From contig NZ_JSEO01000008.1 of assembly GCF_001624705.1 (NCBI RefSeq), positions 186,001 to 250,000 on the forward strand: a DNA stretch of 64,000 bases. The letters run 5' to 3'. The notes beneath the pieces are model-generated. The model ran no database searches. It saw nothing but the letters and a program-made list of their open reading frames with translations, and had not been told where the DNA came from. This stretch comes from Marinomonas sp. SBI8L. GTDB taxonomy: Bacteria; Pseudomonadota; Gammaproteobacteria; Pseudomonadales; Marinomonadaceae. A program made the translations under genes and the position numbers. This document shows positions 1 through 9,242 of the stretch, one piece after another; position 1 is the first letter of the stretch; each line of letters starts with the position of its first letter.

Positions 1-185
1 TGTGTGTCAGGGTTAGCATGACAAGCGACGCAACTACGTTGGTAAATGCCATTTAAATCTTGGTTAGAAGGTGTAAGTGACCTTGCTTGTTCAAGTCTTA
101 TTGCATCATCTTGTACCTGTTCACAGCCTGTAAGGAAAAGGGAGATAAAGCCGCTCGCTAGCAGTAAAAAGTAGGGTTTAAGCAT
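1..185 (-). CDS. Lipoprotein c-type cytochrome, 5' part (runs off left edge)
   Basis: The first 61 codons of a gene leaving the window on the left. The start codon is at 185-183. Residues 1-20 form a hydrophobic signal ending in a lipobox (LTGC), so the mature protein should be lipid-anchored at Cys20. Around residues 53-57 is a CVACH motif, the covalent haem-attachment signature CxxCH of class I cytochromes c, preceded by the usual GxxxYxxxC spacing (GIYQRSCVACH). It is therefore probably a small membrane-anchored electron carrier of the periplasm. The C-terminal methionine ligand lies outside the window, so subtype and redox partner cannot be judged. Confidence 0.8.
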   Translation of the reverse strand, partial: MLKPYFLLLASGFISLFLTGCEQVQDDAIRLEQARSLTPSNQDLNGIYQRSCVACHANPDT

Positions 186-425
186 GGTTTTTTTACCTTT
201 CAAATACGGATATTAAGGAAAATAAAACTCGCTTATTGCCTGAGCAAAAGAGTGTCTAGCTAGGTTAGTAATATGCGTCTGAGTAATTATTTTCTATTTT
301 TGTTGTCAATTACTGAATATCGGATTTAAATGGTAGGTAGTTTTTACAGCAAGAAAAACCACATATGAGGCCAGACCCTGACAATCTCGGCCAATCATAA
401 AAAATAAAAATAATGAAAAAATCTT

Positions 426-1496
426 ATGAATCACACATTGCGTTCACCTTTGGCGCCCTTTGCTCGACAAGATTGCGCTATCCCAACTTATTTGTTTCAC
501 CTGCTAACGAGCCTTTTTTATCAAAGAGGCTTAAATACGGCCGCTTTGACTCAAGATGCTGGTATTAAAGAAGGGGAGTTGACCCAAGAAGGTACCTTGA
601 TCTCTTTCGACCAAAGTATGGTGATTATTGATAATGCGCTAACACTCAGTGGTGATTCTGCACTTGGCTTGGCAGTAGGTAGCCAAGAGAGTTTGAGTGA
701 TTTAGGCATGTTGGGTTATGCGATTGCTAGTTGTAAAAATGGTTGGGATGCACTTCGCATTTCAGAAAGTTACTTTCAAACCACAACTAACCTTACCCAT
801 GTTGAGATGAGTTTTGGTGAAAATGAATGCCGTCGATTCTCTCGTCCTACCCATCAAGTTTCTGATCACTTATTTAGGTTTTTGGTAGATGAGGATTTAT
901 CAGGTCATGTGAAGTTAACCCGTGATTTTCTAGACGATACTTATACGCCACTTGCTGTGCATTTCGCCTATCCAGAGCCTGATAATTTGAGCTTATACCA
1001 AACCTTTTTTCGTTGTCCTTTAGTTTTTGATGCACCTGTAAGTCAGGTCGTGATTCAACAAGAAGATTTAGAGCGCACGAATCAGTCTTATAACCCTGTG
1101 ACTGAAAGCCTAGCGATTAAGCTGTGTGATGACATGCTACTGCAGCAAGACTCTAATCGTAGCCTTGTTGGTAAGGTGCATTTAGCGCTATTAAGAACCC
1201 CCGAAAAATATCCTTCTATTCAAGAAGTGGCCGAACAACTTGCTATGAGTGAACGTAGTTTGAGACGACGACTTACAGAACTAAATACCTCCTATAAAGA
1301 AATTTTTAATGCGGTTCGCCAAGAGCTCGCCTTACGCTATTTAAAGGACTCAAACCTTGCGATGGAGGATATTGCACAACTTGTCGGCTTTAGCGATAGC
1401 ACCAGTTTTTATCGTTCGTTTAAGAAATGGACAGGCAAAGCTCCCTCCAGTTATCGCAGTAAAGCTTACTCTGATTCTAAGCCCAAAATGAATTAG
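426..1496 (+). CDS. AraC-family transcriptional regulator with N-terminal ligand-binding domain
   Basis: A 356-residue DNA-binding regulator. The C-terminal ~90 residues carry the two helix-turn-helix units of AraC/XylS proteins, including VAEQLAMSERSLRRRL and the second-helix region DIAQLVGFSDSTSFYRSFKKWTG (given here only as landmarks around residues 268-340). The N-terminal ~200 residues resemble the Arabinose_bd-type domain of the OruR/ArgR-like AraC subgroup that senses small organic molecules. No signal peptide or membrane segment is present. It is followed in the same direction by a FadL-type porin, so that porin is a plausible target, but no operator was identified. The family call is firm; the inducer is unknown. 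Confidence 0.88.
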   Translation: MNHTLRSPLAPFARQDCAIPTYLFHLLTSLFYQRGLNTAALTQDAGIKEGELTQEGTLISFDQSMVIIDNALTLSGDSALGLAVGSQESLSDLGMLGYAIASCKNGWDALRISESYFQTTTNLTHVEMSFGENECRRFSRPTHQVSDHLFRFLVDEDLSGHVKLTRDFLDDTYTPLAVHFAYPEPDNLSLYQTFFRCPLVFDAPVSQVVIQQEDLERTNQSYNPVTESLAIKLCDDMLLQQDSNRSLVGKVHLALLRTPEKYPSIQEVAEQLAMSERSLRRRLTELNTSYKEIFNAVRQELALRYLKDSNLAMEDIAQLVGFSDSTSFYRSFKKWTGKAPSSYRSKAYSDSKPKMN

Positions 1497-1729
1497 TCCG
1501 ATTTTGTCAGGATATGGCCGAGCTGGTTATTCTTGCCTCCAAAAAAATCATGATAGTCTGAAAATCAATGCTTTTAACCACATTTAGCCTAAATTTCGAT
1601 GCTTAAAGTGACTTTCTAAGACGCTTGTTTTAGCGCTCTAACTCTAGGAAAGTTCCTCGAAAAGCGGTGATTTCTCTAATAACGCTTAGGAGCATGCAAA
1701 ACAATAATAAAAAATATTAGGGACTATCC

Positions 1730-2854
1730 ATGAATAAATTCAACATGCCGTTTGTGTGCTTAGCACTCTTGGCTCCTTTCTCAGCAAGTGCTGCTGTCTA
1801 TGAATTCACACCTTATGATTTAAGCTTGGTTTACAGTGATAAAGAAAAAGTTAACCTTGCTTATTCTAGTTATCGTTATAATTTTAACGGAGATTACTCG
1901 ACAAGCTTAGGCGGAGGGAAAACCGGAGAATCTTTTGATGATACTAAGGTATATACCTTAGGCTTGCATAAGCAACTCACAGATAAGATCGATGTCAGCG
2001 CACAATTGTATGATCCCTATAATCTAAATGTTTCCCATCAAGAAGGCTTTTATGCGGGTACCAAAGCCTTAATAGAAACTCAAAGCTTAGCGCTTACCTT
2101 TAAATATCAATTTAACGAAAGTTATTCCCTAATAGCTGGGCCTACCATTAATAAAACATCAGGCAATATGACGATAAATAGTAATATTGCCTCAGTATCC
2201 GCTAACCAAGCACCGGGAAGTGTCCCCAGTATTGAAGCGGATTTTGGCTCGGATACAGCACTTGGTTATATTGCGGGTGCTTCTTTTGAGGTCCCAGACA
2301 TCGCATTGCGAGCCAGCCTCGTCTTTCAAAGTAAAGTCGACCATAGTTTTGATGTAACAGAGACAAGCGACATCATTTTATCGAATACTGGCGATGCAAC
2401 TGATACAGCTAAAAGTGGCAGTGATTTTAGCTTACCTCAAGCCATCATCTTTGATTTTCAAACCGGTATAGCAGAAGGAACATTGCTAACCTTTAGTGCC
2501 CAGTGGCGTGAGTGGAGTGATCAAGTGATTAGCTCATCTGTCGCGGGAGAGCTGGCAACCTATGAAAAGGATGCCATGACTTATAAGTTAGGGTTAGCCA
2601 AACAGTTTAATGATGAGGCTGGTGTTTATATTCAATATATTCACGAAGAGCCATTAGAAGAAAAAGTAAACCCGTTAGCCCCAAATGACGGTTACCGAGG
2701 TATCTTTTTAGCGGGTTCATATCTTGTAGATGATATTAATTTAATTGCCGCTTATGAATATGCTGTCGCTAAAGATGTGGAAGATGATATGGGGACAAAG
2801 TTTGAAGATAATGTCACCCAAGGTATTACTTTTATGGCGGAATATTATTTTTAA
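1730..2854 (+). CDS. FadL/OmpP1-type outer-membrane transport protein
   Basis: A 374-residue protein with a cleavable signal peptide (hydrophobic core, then FSASAA around residues 17-22) and a sequence of alternating amphipathic strands ending in an aromatic C-terminal Phe (AEYYF), the usual signature for outer-membrane beta barrels. The overall pattern and the glycine/serine-rich extracellular loops resemble the OmpP1/FadL/TodX family, which imports hydrophobic compounds such as long-chain fatty acids. It is shorter than E. coli FadL (about 446 residues). A GGGA-like Shine-Dalgarno (AGGGA) lies upstream of the ATG. Placed between an AraC regulator and a phosphotransferase. Substrate is not assignable from sequence alone. 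Confidence 0.75.
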   Translation: MNKFNMPFVCLALLAPFSASAAVYEFTPYDLSLVYSDKEKVNLAYSSYRYNFNGDYSTSLGGGKTGESFDDTKVYTLGLHKQLTDKIDVSAQLYDPYNLNVSHQEGFYAGTKALIETQSLALTFKYQFNESYSLIAGPTINKTSGNMTINSNIASVSANQAPGSVPSIEADFGSDTALGYIAGASFEVPDIALRASLVFQSKVDHSFDVTETSDIILSNTGDATDTAKSGSDFSLPQAIIFDFQTGIAEGTLLTFSAQWREWSDQVISSSVAGELATYEKDAMTYKLGLAKQFNDEAGVYIQYIHEEPLEEKVNPLAPNDGYRGIFLAGSYLVDDINLIAAYEYAVAKDVEDDMGTKFEDNVTQGITFMAEYYF

Positions 2855-3002
2855 TTACTTGGCTCCAGCGTTTTATTTCTATTCCTTTTAACTAAGGCTC
2901 TCTTTATTAATCCCCTTTTTAAAGAGAGCGACATCTCCAAAGTTCTGAGTCTCAGTCATTAAACTGATAGAATGCTGTTTTTTGTTTGATTGGGGAGTGG
3001 CT

Positions 3003-4205
3003 TTGCAGCCTTTAGCAAGAGACAAACAGGTTTTTAATTCAAGCCTTCAAAACTTACTGTCTGACAATCTAGACCAAGAGGTTATTCGCCATTGGTTAAA
3101 ACAAGGCTTTCAATTAGAAAAAGTAAGCCTTGGGCAAAGGGTTCAAAGTTTGTGGTCTGGTTATGGTGAAATCGTTAAGTTCGAACTCACCCCATCTTTA
3201 TCTCAAGCTTCATCTTCACCTAATGCAAAGCTACCCACCTCAGTGGTCGTGAAATGGGTTAATCCGCCAGAGAGGGTTGTTCACCCAAGAGGCTGGCAAA
3301 GTGATATTGCTCATCAAAGAAAACTATCTTCTTATCAGGTCGAAATGAATGCCTATCGGCTTTTTAACCAAACAAGAAAGCTGGAAAATTGGCCTACTAA
3401 CTTAAATATCCCTTATTGCCATCAAGCTTATTATGATCAAAAAAGTTGCCAGCAAGTTCTTCTCCTTGAAGACTTAGATGCTTCAGGCTTTCCATTAAGG
3501 TATGACAGCTTAACTGAGGCTCAAATCTTGCATTGTATTGACTGGCTGGCAAGCTTTCACGCCTTCTTTCTTCAGGACTTTGCTAAACCAGATAATAGGG
3601 GGATGTCGAGCCACTTGCCGCAAGGTTTTGAAAATAAAGTGGATAACTTTGCTACTTGTTCACAAGGTTTGCCTAAGCCTTTTGGATTATGGCCAATAGG
3701 TAGCTATTGGCATTTGGCCACAAGGCCAGATGAATGGCAGAAAATGCCAGAATCAAAACTAAAGCAAAAAGCCGCCGCCTTAGATAAAAAGCTCAATAAC
3801 TTAAGGTTTAAAACCCTGATCCACGGGGATGCCAAGGTCGCTAATTTTTGTTTTTCAAAAAAGAGTCAAACCGATGGAATGAAAGTCGCCGCTCTAGACT
3901 TTCAATACACAGGTATTGGCTGTGGCATGAAAGATTTCATTTATCTGCTTGGTAGTTGTTTGTCTGAATCAGAGTGCCAAACCCACTGGGGTAAGTTACT
4001 GGATGCCTATTTCGTTAAGCTAAAAATGTGTTTAGCTGAATTAAATTCTGAGTTAGACATCAAAGCCTTAGAGCAAGAGTGGCGCTTTGCTTTTGAGTTG
4101 GCTTGGGCTGACTTTCAGCGCTTTTTAGAAGGCTGGTCTCCTACTCATAAGAAAAACACGAGCTTTAGTCGCGCATTAACCGCCAGTGCTTTGAGCAAGC
4201 TTTAA
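3003..4205 (+). CDS. APH / ecdysteroid-kinase-like phosphotransferase
   Basis: A protein kinase-like fold small-molecule phosphotransferase of about 400 residues. It has the Brenner-type catalytic motif HGDAKVANF (HxDxxxxN) and, about 25 residues later, the metal-binding DFQ motif in LDFQYTG; the DFQ variant and the following cysteine/glycine-rich stretch are typical of EcKinase/DUF1679-like proteins. The long frame opens at a TTG at 2982, but I prefer the in-frame TTG at 3003 because a GGGGAG Shine-Dalgarno (2992-2997) sits five bases before it; no in-frame ATG occurs nearby. The physiological substrate (an alcohol or amine) is unknown. The 3' end of the gene forms half of a terminator palindrome. 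Confidence 0.75.
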   Translation: MQPLARDKQVFNSSLQNLLSDNLDQEVIRHWLKQGFQLEKVSLGQRVQSLWSGYGEIVKFELTPSLSQASSSPNAKLPTSVVVKWVNPPERVVHPRGWQSDIAHQRKLSSYQVEMNAYRLFNQTRKLENWPTNLNIPYCHQAYYDQKSCQQVLLLEDLDASGFPLRYDSLTEAQILHCIDWLASFHAFFLQDFAKPDNRGMSSHLPQGFENKVDNFATCSQGLPKPFGLWPIGSYWHLATRPDEWQKMPESKLKQKAAALDKKLNNLRFKTLIHGDAKVANFCFSKKSQTDGMKVAALDFQYTGIGCGMKDFIYLLGSCLSESECQTHWGKLLDAYFVKLKMCLAELNSELDIKALEQEWRFAFELAWADFQRFLEGWSPTHKKNTSFSRALTASALSKL

Positions 4206-4221
4206 AGCTTGCTCTTTCTTT
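4193..4221 (+). terminator. Rho-independent terminator overlapping a stop codon
   Basis: Positions 4193-4214 form a perfect 22-base palindrome (GAGCAAGC, TTTAAA, GCTTGCTC) followed by TTTCTTT. The left arm encodes the last codons and the stop of the phosphotransferase gene. Confidence 0.8.
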
Positions 4222-4251
4222 AATGAGCTTGTTCTTTTTTGAGTAAGTTTG

Positions 4252-6879
4252 CTAGGAATCTCGGCTTAGCGCTTTTTTGGTTTTGGCTGAGGCAATGGCT
4301 TCTAAAGGATTGTCAGGCCAAGGGTGCTTTGGATACCGGCCTCGCATCTCTTTTTTCACTTCATGGTAGGCGTTTTGCCAAAAGTGCTCTAGGTCCTGAG
4401 TGATGGCCAGAGGTTTTTGAGCCGGTGATAAAAGCTCAATTTTTACCTTGGTGCCTGCAATTTCAGGTGTTTTCAATGTGCCAAACATCTCCTGTAATTT
4501 GACTTTTAAGCTAGGGGGAAAGGCTTGATAATCTAATCGAATCTGGTTTCCCGAAGCGACTTTTAAACTCTCTGGCGCAAGCTTTGCCAAGGCTTGTTGC
4601 TGGCTCCATTCCAATTGGTTTAGCAAAATATCAGCAAGGGATAGCTGGCTTAATTTAGCATGAGTGCTGACATTCGCTAGGTAGGGAGCCAACCATGTCT
4701 CTAGGCTGTCCAGTAGACTAGCATCATCCACTTTGGGCCATTGGAACTGTGTCATCTGAGCAGGTAAGTTTGGCTGATCTGATTCAGTAATCTGGTAAAT
4801 AAAGGCAAGTCTATGTCTTACTCGTAGGGCGGCTTTATCCCAGTTTAAAAGGTGTAACCCTAAGCTTCTTATATGTTGGCAAACCGCCTGTGTTTGAGCC
4901 TCTTCAGAAACTTGAGAAAGCTTTTTAGAGGCAATACACAATCCACCAACCATAGTATCTTGACTAGAAAGTAATCGCTCACTATTTTTAGGCCAACTCA
5001 CCTTTTCAACGACGCTGGTGAGTTCATGAAGCGCATCTTCAAAGAGGTGAGGATTTAAAGGGCTTGCTAGGAAAATCTGATCCTTATTAAACTTGCTGTT
5101 ACCGCCGGTTTCTAAGGCAATGATAAAACCTGCTTTCGCAACGGCTTGGCTTTTATGTAGTTGTGCTAAACGGCCATTGGCTAACTTATAATCTTGCCAC
5201 TGGCTGCTGTTATCTAGCGTTTGTTGTTTGGCAATACGATCTGGATAAGCGCAGGCAAGTAGGTAGCTTATTTTGTCCTCTTGTGTGAATGCCGCTAGAT
5301 CAGATGCCGTAAGATGGCTTGAGGTTAGCTCAATTTTCTTCACTAATCCCTGTGCTAGTTTATTCATTTGTTGTAACAACTGTTGCTGAGTTTTAGTGAC
5401 TTTTTGGTTTGCCTTAGTGTGAAAACCTAGTGCTTTTTCACTCAAATCCATTTGCTGAGTATGGCCGCTATTGCCTTCCATAATAAGCGCACCTAAAAGT
5501 GTGCTTAATTTGCTTTCTTTAATCGCGATTCCTGCAAGAATTAATTGACCAATACGGGCTGAGGCAGAGAATTGAGACATGGCTTCACCTAACGCGGTTA
5601 GCTTTAAATTGTCTTGTTTCTCTAAAGCACCTAGGTGTTGTAGGAGCCCAACAGCTTGTTGCCAATGACCTTCTGGAACAGGGGTTAACCAGGTCAAGTC
5701 TTGGTGGTGGCTAGCTCCCCATTTGGCAAGCTCTAAAGCAAGGTTGCTAAGGTCTGCTGTGATGATTTGAGGTGGAGCTTGTTCCATGAGGCGGCTTTGC
5801 GCGTCTTCGCTCCACCACCGATAACAGACACCTTCTGAGGTACGACCGGCACGGCCAGTTCGTTGAATGCTTTCAGCTTGGCTTACCTTTCTGGTATGAA
5901 GACGAGTCAGACCTGTATTCGCATCAAATCTGGCTTCTCGGCTTAAGCCAGAATCAATCACGACCTTAACGCTGGGAATGGTTAAGCTGGTCTGTGCGAT
6001 CGCAGTGGCAAGTATGACTCGTCTCTTATTCGCTTTATTTGAGGCATCATCTGAGTGCTTGTTAAGTGCCAATACCGCTTGCTGAGCTTTAAAGTCTAAT
6101 TTGCCGTAGAGAGGAAGTACCTGGCAATGATCCGTCAGCTGATCTTGCAGGCTTGATTCTAGTCGGTTGATTTCACTTTGACCGGGTAAGAAAACAAGAA
6201 TATCACCTTCATCATTGCTTAGTGCATGACACACAGTACGACTAAGGTGAGGCAGTATCTCATCTTGTTTTAGGTTTAAGTTTTGATAATTGACGCTGAC
6301 AGGAAAGCTACGGCCCGGACAAAATAAACGACGACAACCTAAGGCTTTTTCTAAAGAAGCTTGCTCCAAGGTCGCCGACATGATGAGCAACTTAAGTGGT
6401 TCTTCTTCACGGAGAAAATCACGGCTTTCAAGACACAGGGCTAAAGCCAAGTCTGAATCTAGATTACGTTCATGAAACTCATCAAAAATGATTAAACCTA
6501 TGCCCTCAAGGCTAGGGTCATCTTGTAATAATCGAACTAAGATTCCTTCGGTAATAACTTCAATACGGGTATCTTGGCTGACTTTTTGTTCGTGGCGAAT
6601 GCGATAACCCACAGTTTTACCTAAGGGTTCTTTGAGTAGCTCTGCCATTCTAGCTGCGGCATGTTTAGCTGCTAGTCTTCTTGGTTCAAGTACGAGTATT
6701 TTCTGTTGCTTTAACCAAGGTTGATCTAACAAAGCTAAAGGCACTAGCGTAGTTTTACCTGCTCCAGGTTCCGCTTCTAAAATAGCTTCATCATGCTGGT
6801 TAAGCTGTTGACGAAGAGGCTCAATAATTTGAGTAATGGGTAGGTCTAGTGCAGTAAAATCAAGTTTAGCGGCATTCAT
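4252..6879 (-). CDS. hrpB: ATP-dependent RNA helicase HrpB (DEAH-box family)
   Basis: An 875-residue helicase. Walker A (GAGKTT) lies at residues 39-44, the DEFH box (Walker B, as in HrpB-type DEAH proteins) at 133-136, motif III SAT follows, and the QRTGRAGR motif VI is present in the second RecA-like domain. The C-terminal third carries the HrpB-specific region ending in a typical MRGRYPKHPWPDNP stretch. The length is close to the family norm of about 800-850. The exact biological role of HrpB in bacteria is poorly defined; it is presumed cytoplasmic RNA remodelling. It is convergent with the upstream phosphotransferase and probably monocistronic. Confidence 0.95.
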   Translation of the reverse strand: MNAAKLDFTALDLPITQIIEPLRQQLNQHDEAILEAEPGAGKTTLVPLALLDQPWLKQQKILVLEPRRLAAKHAAARMAELLKEPLGKTVGYRIRHEQKVSQDTRIEVITEGILVRLLQDDPSLEGIGLIIFDEFHERNLDSDLALALCLESRDFLREEEPLKLLIMSATLEQASLEKALGCRRLFCPGRSFPVSVNYQNLNLKQDEILPHLSRTVCHALSNDEGDILVFLPGQSEINRLESSLQDQLTDHCQVLPLYGKLDFKAQQAVLALNKHSDDASNKANKRRVILATAIAQTSLTIPSVKVVIDSGLSREARFDANTGLTRLHTRKVSQAESIQRTGRAGRTSEGVCYRWWSEDAQSRLMEQAPPQIITADLSNLALELAKWGASHHQDLTWLTPVPEGHWQQAVGLLQHLGALEKQDNLKLTALGEAMSQFSASARIGQLILAGIAIKESKLSTLLGALIMEGNSGHTQQMDLSEKALGFHTKANQKVTKTQQQLLQQMNKLAQGLVKKIELTSSHLTASDLAAFTQEDKISYLLACAYPDRIAKQQTLDNSSQWQDYKLANGRLAQLHKSQAVAKAGFIIALETGGNSKFNKDQIFLASPLNPHLFEDALHELTSVVEKVSWPKNSERLLSSQDTMVGGLCIASKKLSQVSEEAQTQAVCQHIRSLGLHLLNWDKAALRVRHRLAFIYQITESDQPNLPAQMTQFQWPKVDDASLLDSLETWLAPYLANVSTHAKLSQLSLADILLNQLEWSQQQALAKLAPESLKVASGNQIRLDYQAFPPSLKVKLQEMFGTLKTPEIAGTKVKIELLSPAQKPLAITQDLEHFWQNAYHEVKKEMRGRYPKHPWPDNPLEAIASAKTKKALSRDS

Positions 6880-6990
6880 ATTGAGTCAGACAAGCAAACA
6901 AAAAAGTAATACTAACTGATTCGTAAAATACCTAAAAGAAAGTCAGGATGAGGCCAAAGCGGTTTTCTAGGTGCTTTTGGATAAGAAAAG

Positions 6991-7034
6991 GCAGACTAGG
7001 AGCTTATCTAGGGGTGAATAAACTCTCAGTCTGC
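6991..7034 (-). terminator. Terminator after the tpa operon
   Basis: Read on the minus strand, GCAGACT and AGTCTGC arms (7-bp stem with extra GAG/CTC pairing inside) are followed by a pyrimidine run CTTTTCTT. It lies just beyond the stop codon of the aminotransferase gene. Confidence 0.6.
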
Positions 7035-7063
7035 AAAATCGTTATCTTGTTTGTAGTTAGTGT

Positions 7064-8446
7064 TTAATCTTGAGTTACTTTCGCAAAGACCTGATCAAGT
7101 ATTGCTAATATCTGCATGACCTGATCCCTTGATATACATAGGGCAGGGCTGAAATTCAGAATATTGTTATGTGTTTCAAAGCTACGGTTGGTGCGGCCAA
7201 TTAATAACCCTGCTTTTTTACATTCAGCAAACACACTGATTGCAACCGACTCATCAACGGGCTCTTTTGTTATCGGGTCTGTGACTAGCTCTATACCGCA
7301 TAAAAGCCCCTTTCCTCTGACATCGCCAATCATCTCGTATTTGGCTTTAAGGTTTTCTAAACCTGTTAATAAAAGATCTCCTAACATGGCGCTATTTTCG
7401 ATTAAGTTTTCATCTTCAATAATTTTCATGTTGGCAATGGCAGCGGCAGGGCCTGCTAAGCAACCGCCATAGGTTGAAATATCTCTGAAATAACCGAGCT
7501 TGTCTTGGCTGCTTCCTTCTTGCAGGCTTTGATAAAGAGCCTCAGTCGTGACAGTGCAAGAAATCGCAGCATAGCCAGACGCAACACCTTTTGCCATGGT
7601 GACGATATCTGGTTGGATATCATAATGCTGGTAACCAAACCATTTGCCTGTTCTGCCTAGACCACAAACAACTTCGTCTAAGATCAGCAAGACATTGTAC
7701 TTTTTACAAATTTGTTCAACGGCTTTTAGGTATCCTTCTGGTGGTGTGATAATACCGCCACCTGCTGTGATGGGCTCTATGATAACAGCACCAACAGTAT
7801 CAGGGCCTTCACGTAGGATAACCTCTTCCATCAGTCCTGCTGCTTTTATACCGTAGTCTTGGGTGTTCTCGAATTGACTGCGATATTCAAAACAATGGGG
7901 GAATTCAATAAAACCCGGAACAAATGGGCCGTATTGATCACGGCGTTGTGACTGGCCTGTGGCACTGAGTGCTGCGAGTGTTGTGCCATGATAATCACGT
8001 TCTCTATAGAGAATTTTATACTTTTTGCCGTCGTACTTTTTGGCAGAAAGTTGGCGTACCATTTTAAAGGCTTTTTCGTTTGCTTCAGAGCCTGAGCTTG
8101 AATAGAAAACCCTTTGCATTCCCGGCATCTTGTCTAATAAGTGGTTAGCAAAAATAGCCGCTGGTTTGTTTGCCATAGCGCTCGCGAAGAAATTGAGATT
8201 AAGTAATTGCTCACTCATTGCGGTAACAATTTCTTGACGCCCATAACCTGTATTAGTAACCCAAACACCCCCTGCTGAAGCATCAAGATACTGGTTACCG
8301 TCAATATCCCAAAGATCTAAACCTTGGCCTTTTACAAACATAGGAAGACCATTTTGTACCATGGCATCTGGTGCTAAATGGTGCCAAACCTGTTGCTTGT
8401 CAAAGGTTTGAATTTCTTCATTAGTATATTCATTAAACTGTGACAT
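7064..8446 (-). CDS. tpa: Taurine:pyruvate aminotransferase (class III, PLP)
   Basis: A 460-residue class III (omega-amino acid) aminotransferase. PLP-binding features are visible: the SSSGSEANE phosphate-binding loop, the DEVVCGLGRTG region with the PLP-contacting Asp, and the Schiff-base lysine at residue 286 in MAKGVASG. Such enzymes cannot be assigned a substrate by motif alone, but the context is decisive: it is the last gene of a minus-strand operon after a TauE-family exporter and a sulfoacetaldehyde-reductase-like SDR, and next to tauR and tauABC. It should convert taurine and pyruvate to sulfoacetaldehyde and L-alanine in the cytoplasm. Ten bases separate it from isfD. Confidence 0.82.
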   Translation of the reverse strand: MSQFNEYTNEEIQTFDKQQVWHHLAPDAMVQNGLPMFVKGQGLDLWDIDGNQYLDASAGGVWVTNTGYGRQEIVTAMSEQLLNLNFFASAMANKPAAIFANHLLDKMPGMQRVFYSSSGSEANEKAFKMVRQLSAKKYDGKKYKILYRERDYHGTTLAALSATGQSQRRDQYGPFVPGFIEFPHCFEYRSQFENTQDYGIKAAGLMEEVILREGPDTVGAVIIEPITAGGGIITPPEGYLKAVEQICKKYNVLLILDEVVCGLGRTGKWFGYQHYDIQPDIVTMAKGVASGYAAISCTVTTEALYQSLQEGSSQDKLGYFRDISTYGGCLAGPAAAIANMKIIEDENLIENSAMLGDLLLTGLENLKAKYEMIGDVRGKGLLCGIELVTDPITKEPVDESVAISVFAECKKAGLLIGRTNRSFETHNNILNFSPALCISRDQVMQILAILDQVFAKVTQD

Positions 8447-8456
8447 GGATGATCTC

Positions 8457-9233
8457 CTATCTTATTGGGTTAATTTCTTTGCGGCTAATAGCAAAAGGTG
8501 ACCAGCTTTGACTGACAGGCATCAACTCAAGGCTATTGATATTTAAATGGGCGGGTTGCTGCGCAATCCATAACAAAGTCTCAGCTATGTCTTCAGGTTG
8601 AATGGCTTGAGAGCCCTGATACAGAGAGTCGTAAGCGTCTTTATTTCCACCTGTTCTTACTAGGGTGAACTCACTTTCGGACAAGCCGGGAGCTAAGCAA
8701 GTCACTCGCACGCCTGTTCCTGCTAGATCACAACGTAAATTAAGAGAAAACTGCTCTACAAAGGCTTTAGTGCCGCAGTAAACGTTACCTCCTGGGTAAG
8801 GCCACCTGCCTGCAATAGAGCCAAGGTTAATAATGGATGCACCTTCTCCTGTTTCGATGAGCTTAGGTAATAGCGCGTGAGTGATACTGGTGAGCCCTTT
8901 AATGTTGGTATCTATCATTGTGTGCCATTGTTGCAAGTCAGAGTGCTGAGCCGCTTCTGTACCTAATGCAAGGCCAGCATTATTAATCAACAAATCGATT
9001 TTATGAAAAGGCTGCTCAAGCTCATTCATGGCTTTTATGACGGCATCTGTCTCATTCAAATCTAAAGTGATTGTGAGTAAATGACAGAGACTGGATAGTT
9101 CTTCACTGAGTGTTTGTAGTCGCTCTTTACGTCGTCCGATTAGAATAAGGTTCCAACCTGCAGCAGCAAAAACACGTGCTGATGCGAGTCCAAACCCTGA
9201 TGTTGCGCCTGTAATAACTGCGGTTTTTTTCAT
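8457..9233 (-). CDS. isfD: Sulfoacetaldehyde reductase (SDR family), isethionate-forming
   Basis: A 258-residue classical short-chain dehydrogenase/reductase. The N-terminal TGATSGFG is the TGxxxGxG dinucleotide-binding motif, an RRK after beta-2 suggests NADPH preference, NNAG is present, and the catalytic Ser-Tyr-Lys set appears as LGSIAG / YCGTK. It resembles IsfD, the NADPH-dependent enzyme known from Chromohalobacter salexigens that reduces sulfoacetaldehyde to isethionate. Its position between a TauE-family exporter gene and tpa supports that role over generic SDR or YdfG-like serine dehydrogenase activity, which is the main alternative. Tight spacing on both sides indicates one operon. 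Confidence 0.8.
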   Translation of the reverse strand: MKKTAVITGATSGFGLASARVFAAAGWNLILIGRRKERLQTLSEELSSLCHLLTITLDLNETDAVIKAMNELEQPFHKIDLLINNAGLALGTEAAQHSDLQQWHTMIDTNIKGLTSITHALLPKLIETGEGASIINLGSIAGRWPYPGGNVYCGTKAFVEQFSLNLRCDLAGTGVRVTCLAPGLSESEFTLVRTGGNKDAYDSLYQGSQAIQPEDIAETLLWIAQQPAHLNINSLELMPVSQSWSPFAISRKEINPIR

Positions 9234-9242
9234 ATGAATTCC

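Noticed and set aside
2897-2929. Terminator after the FadL-type gene (GCTCTCTTT / AAAGAGAGC)
   Set aside because: The stem is perfect but the loop is 15 bases and no T-run follows, so it is not claimed as an intrinsic terminator.
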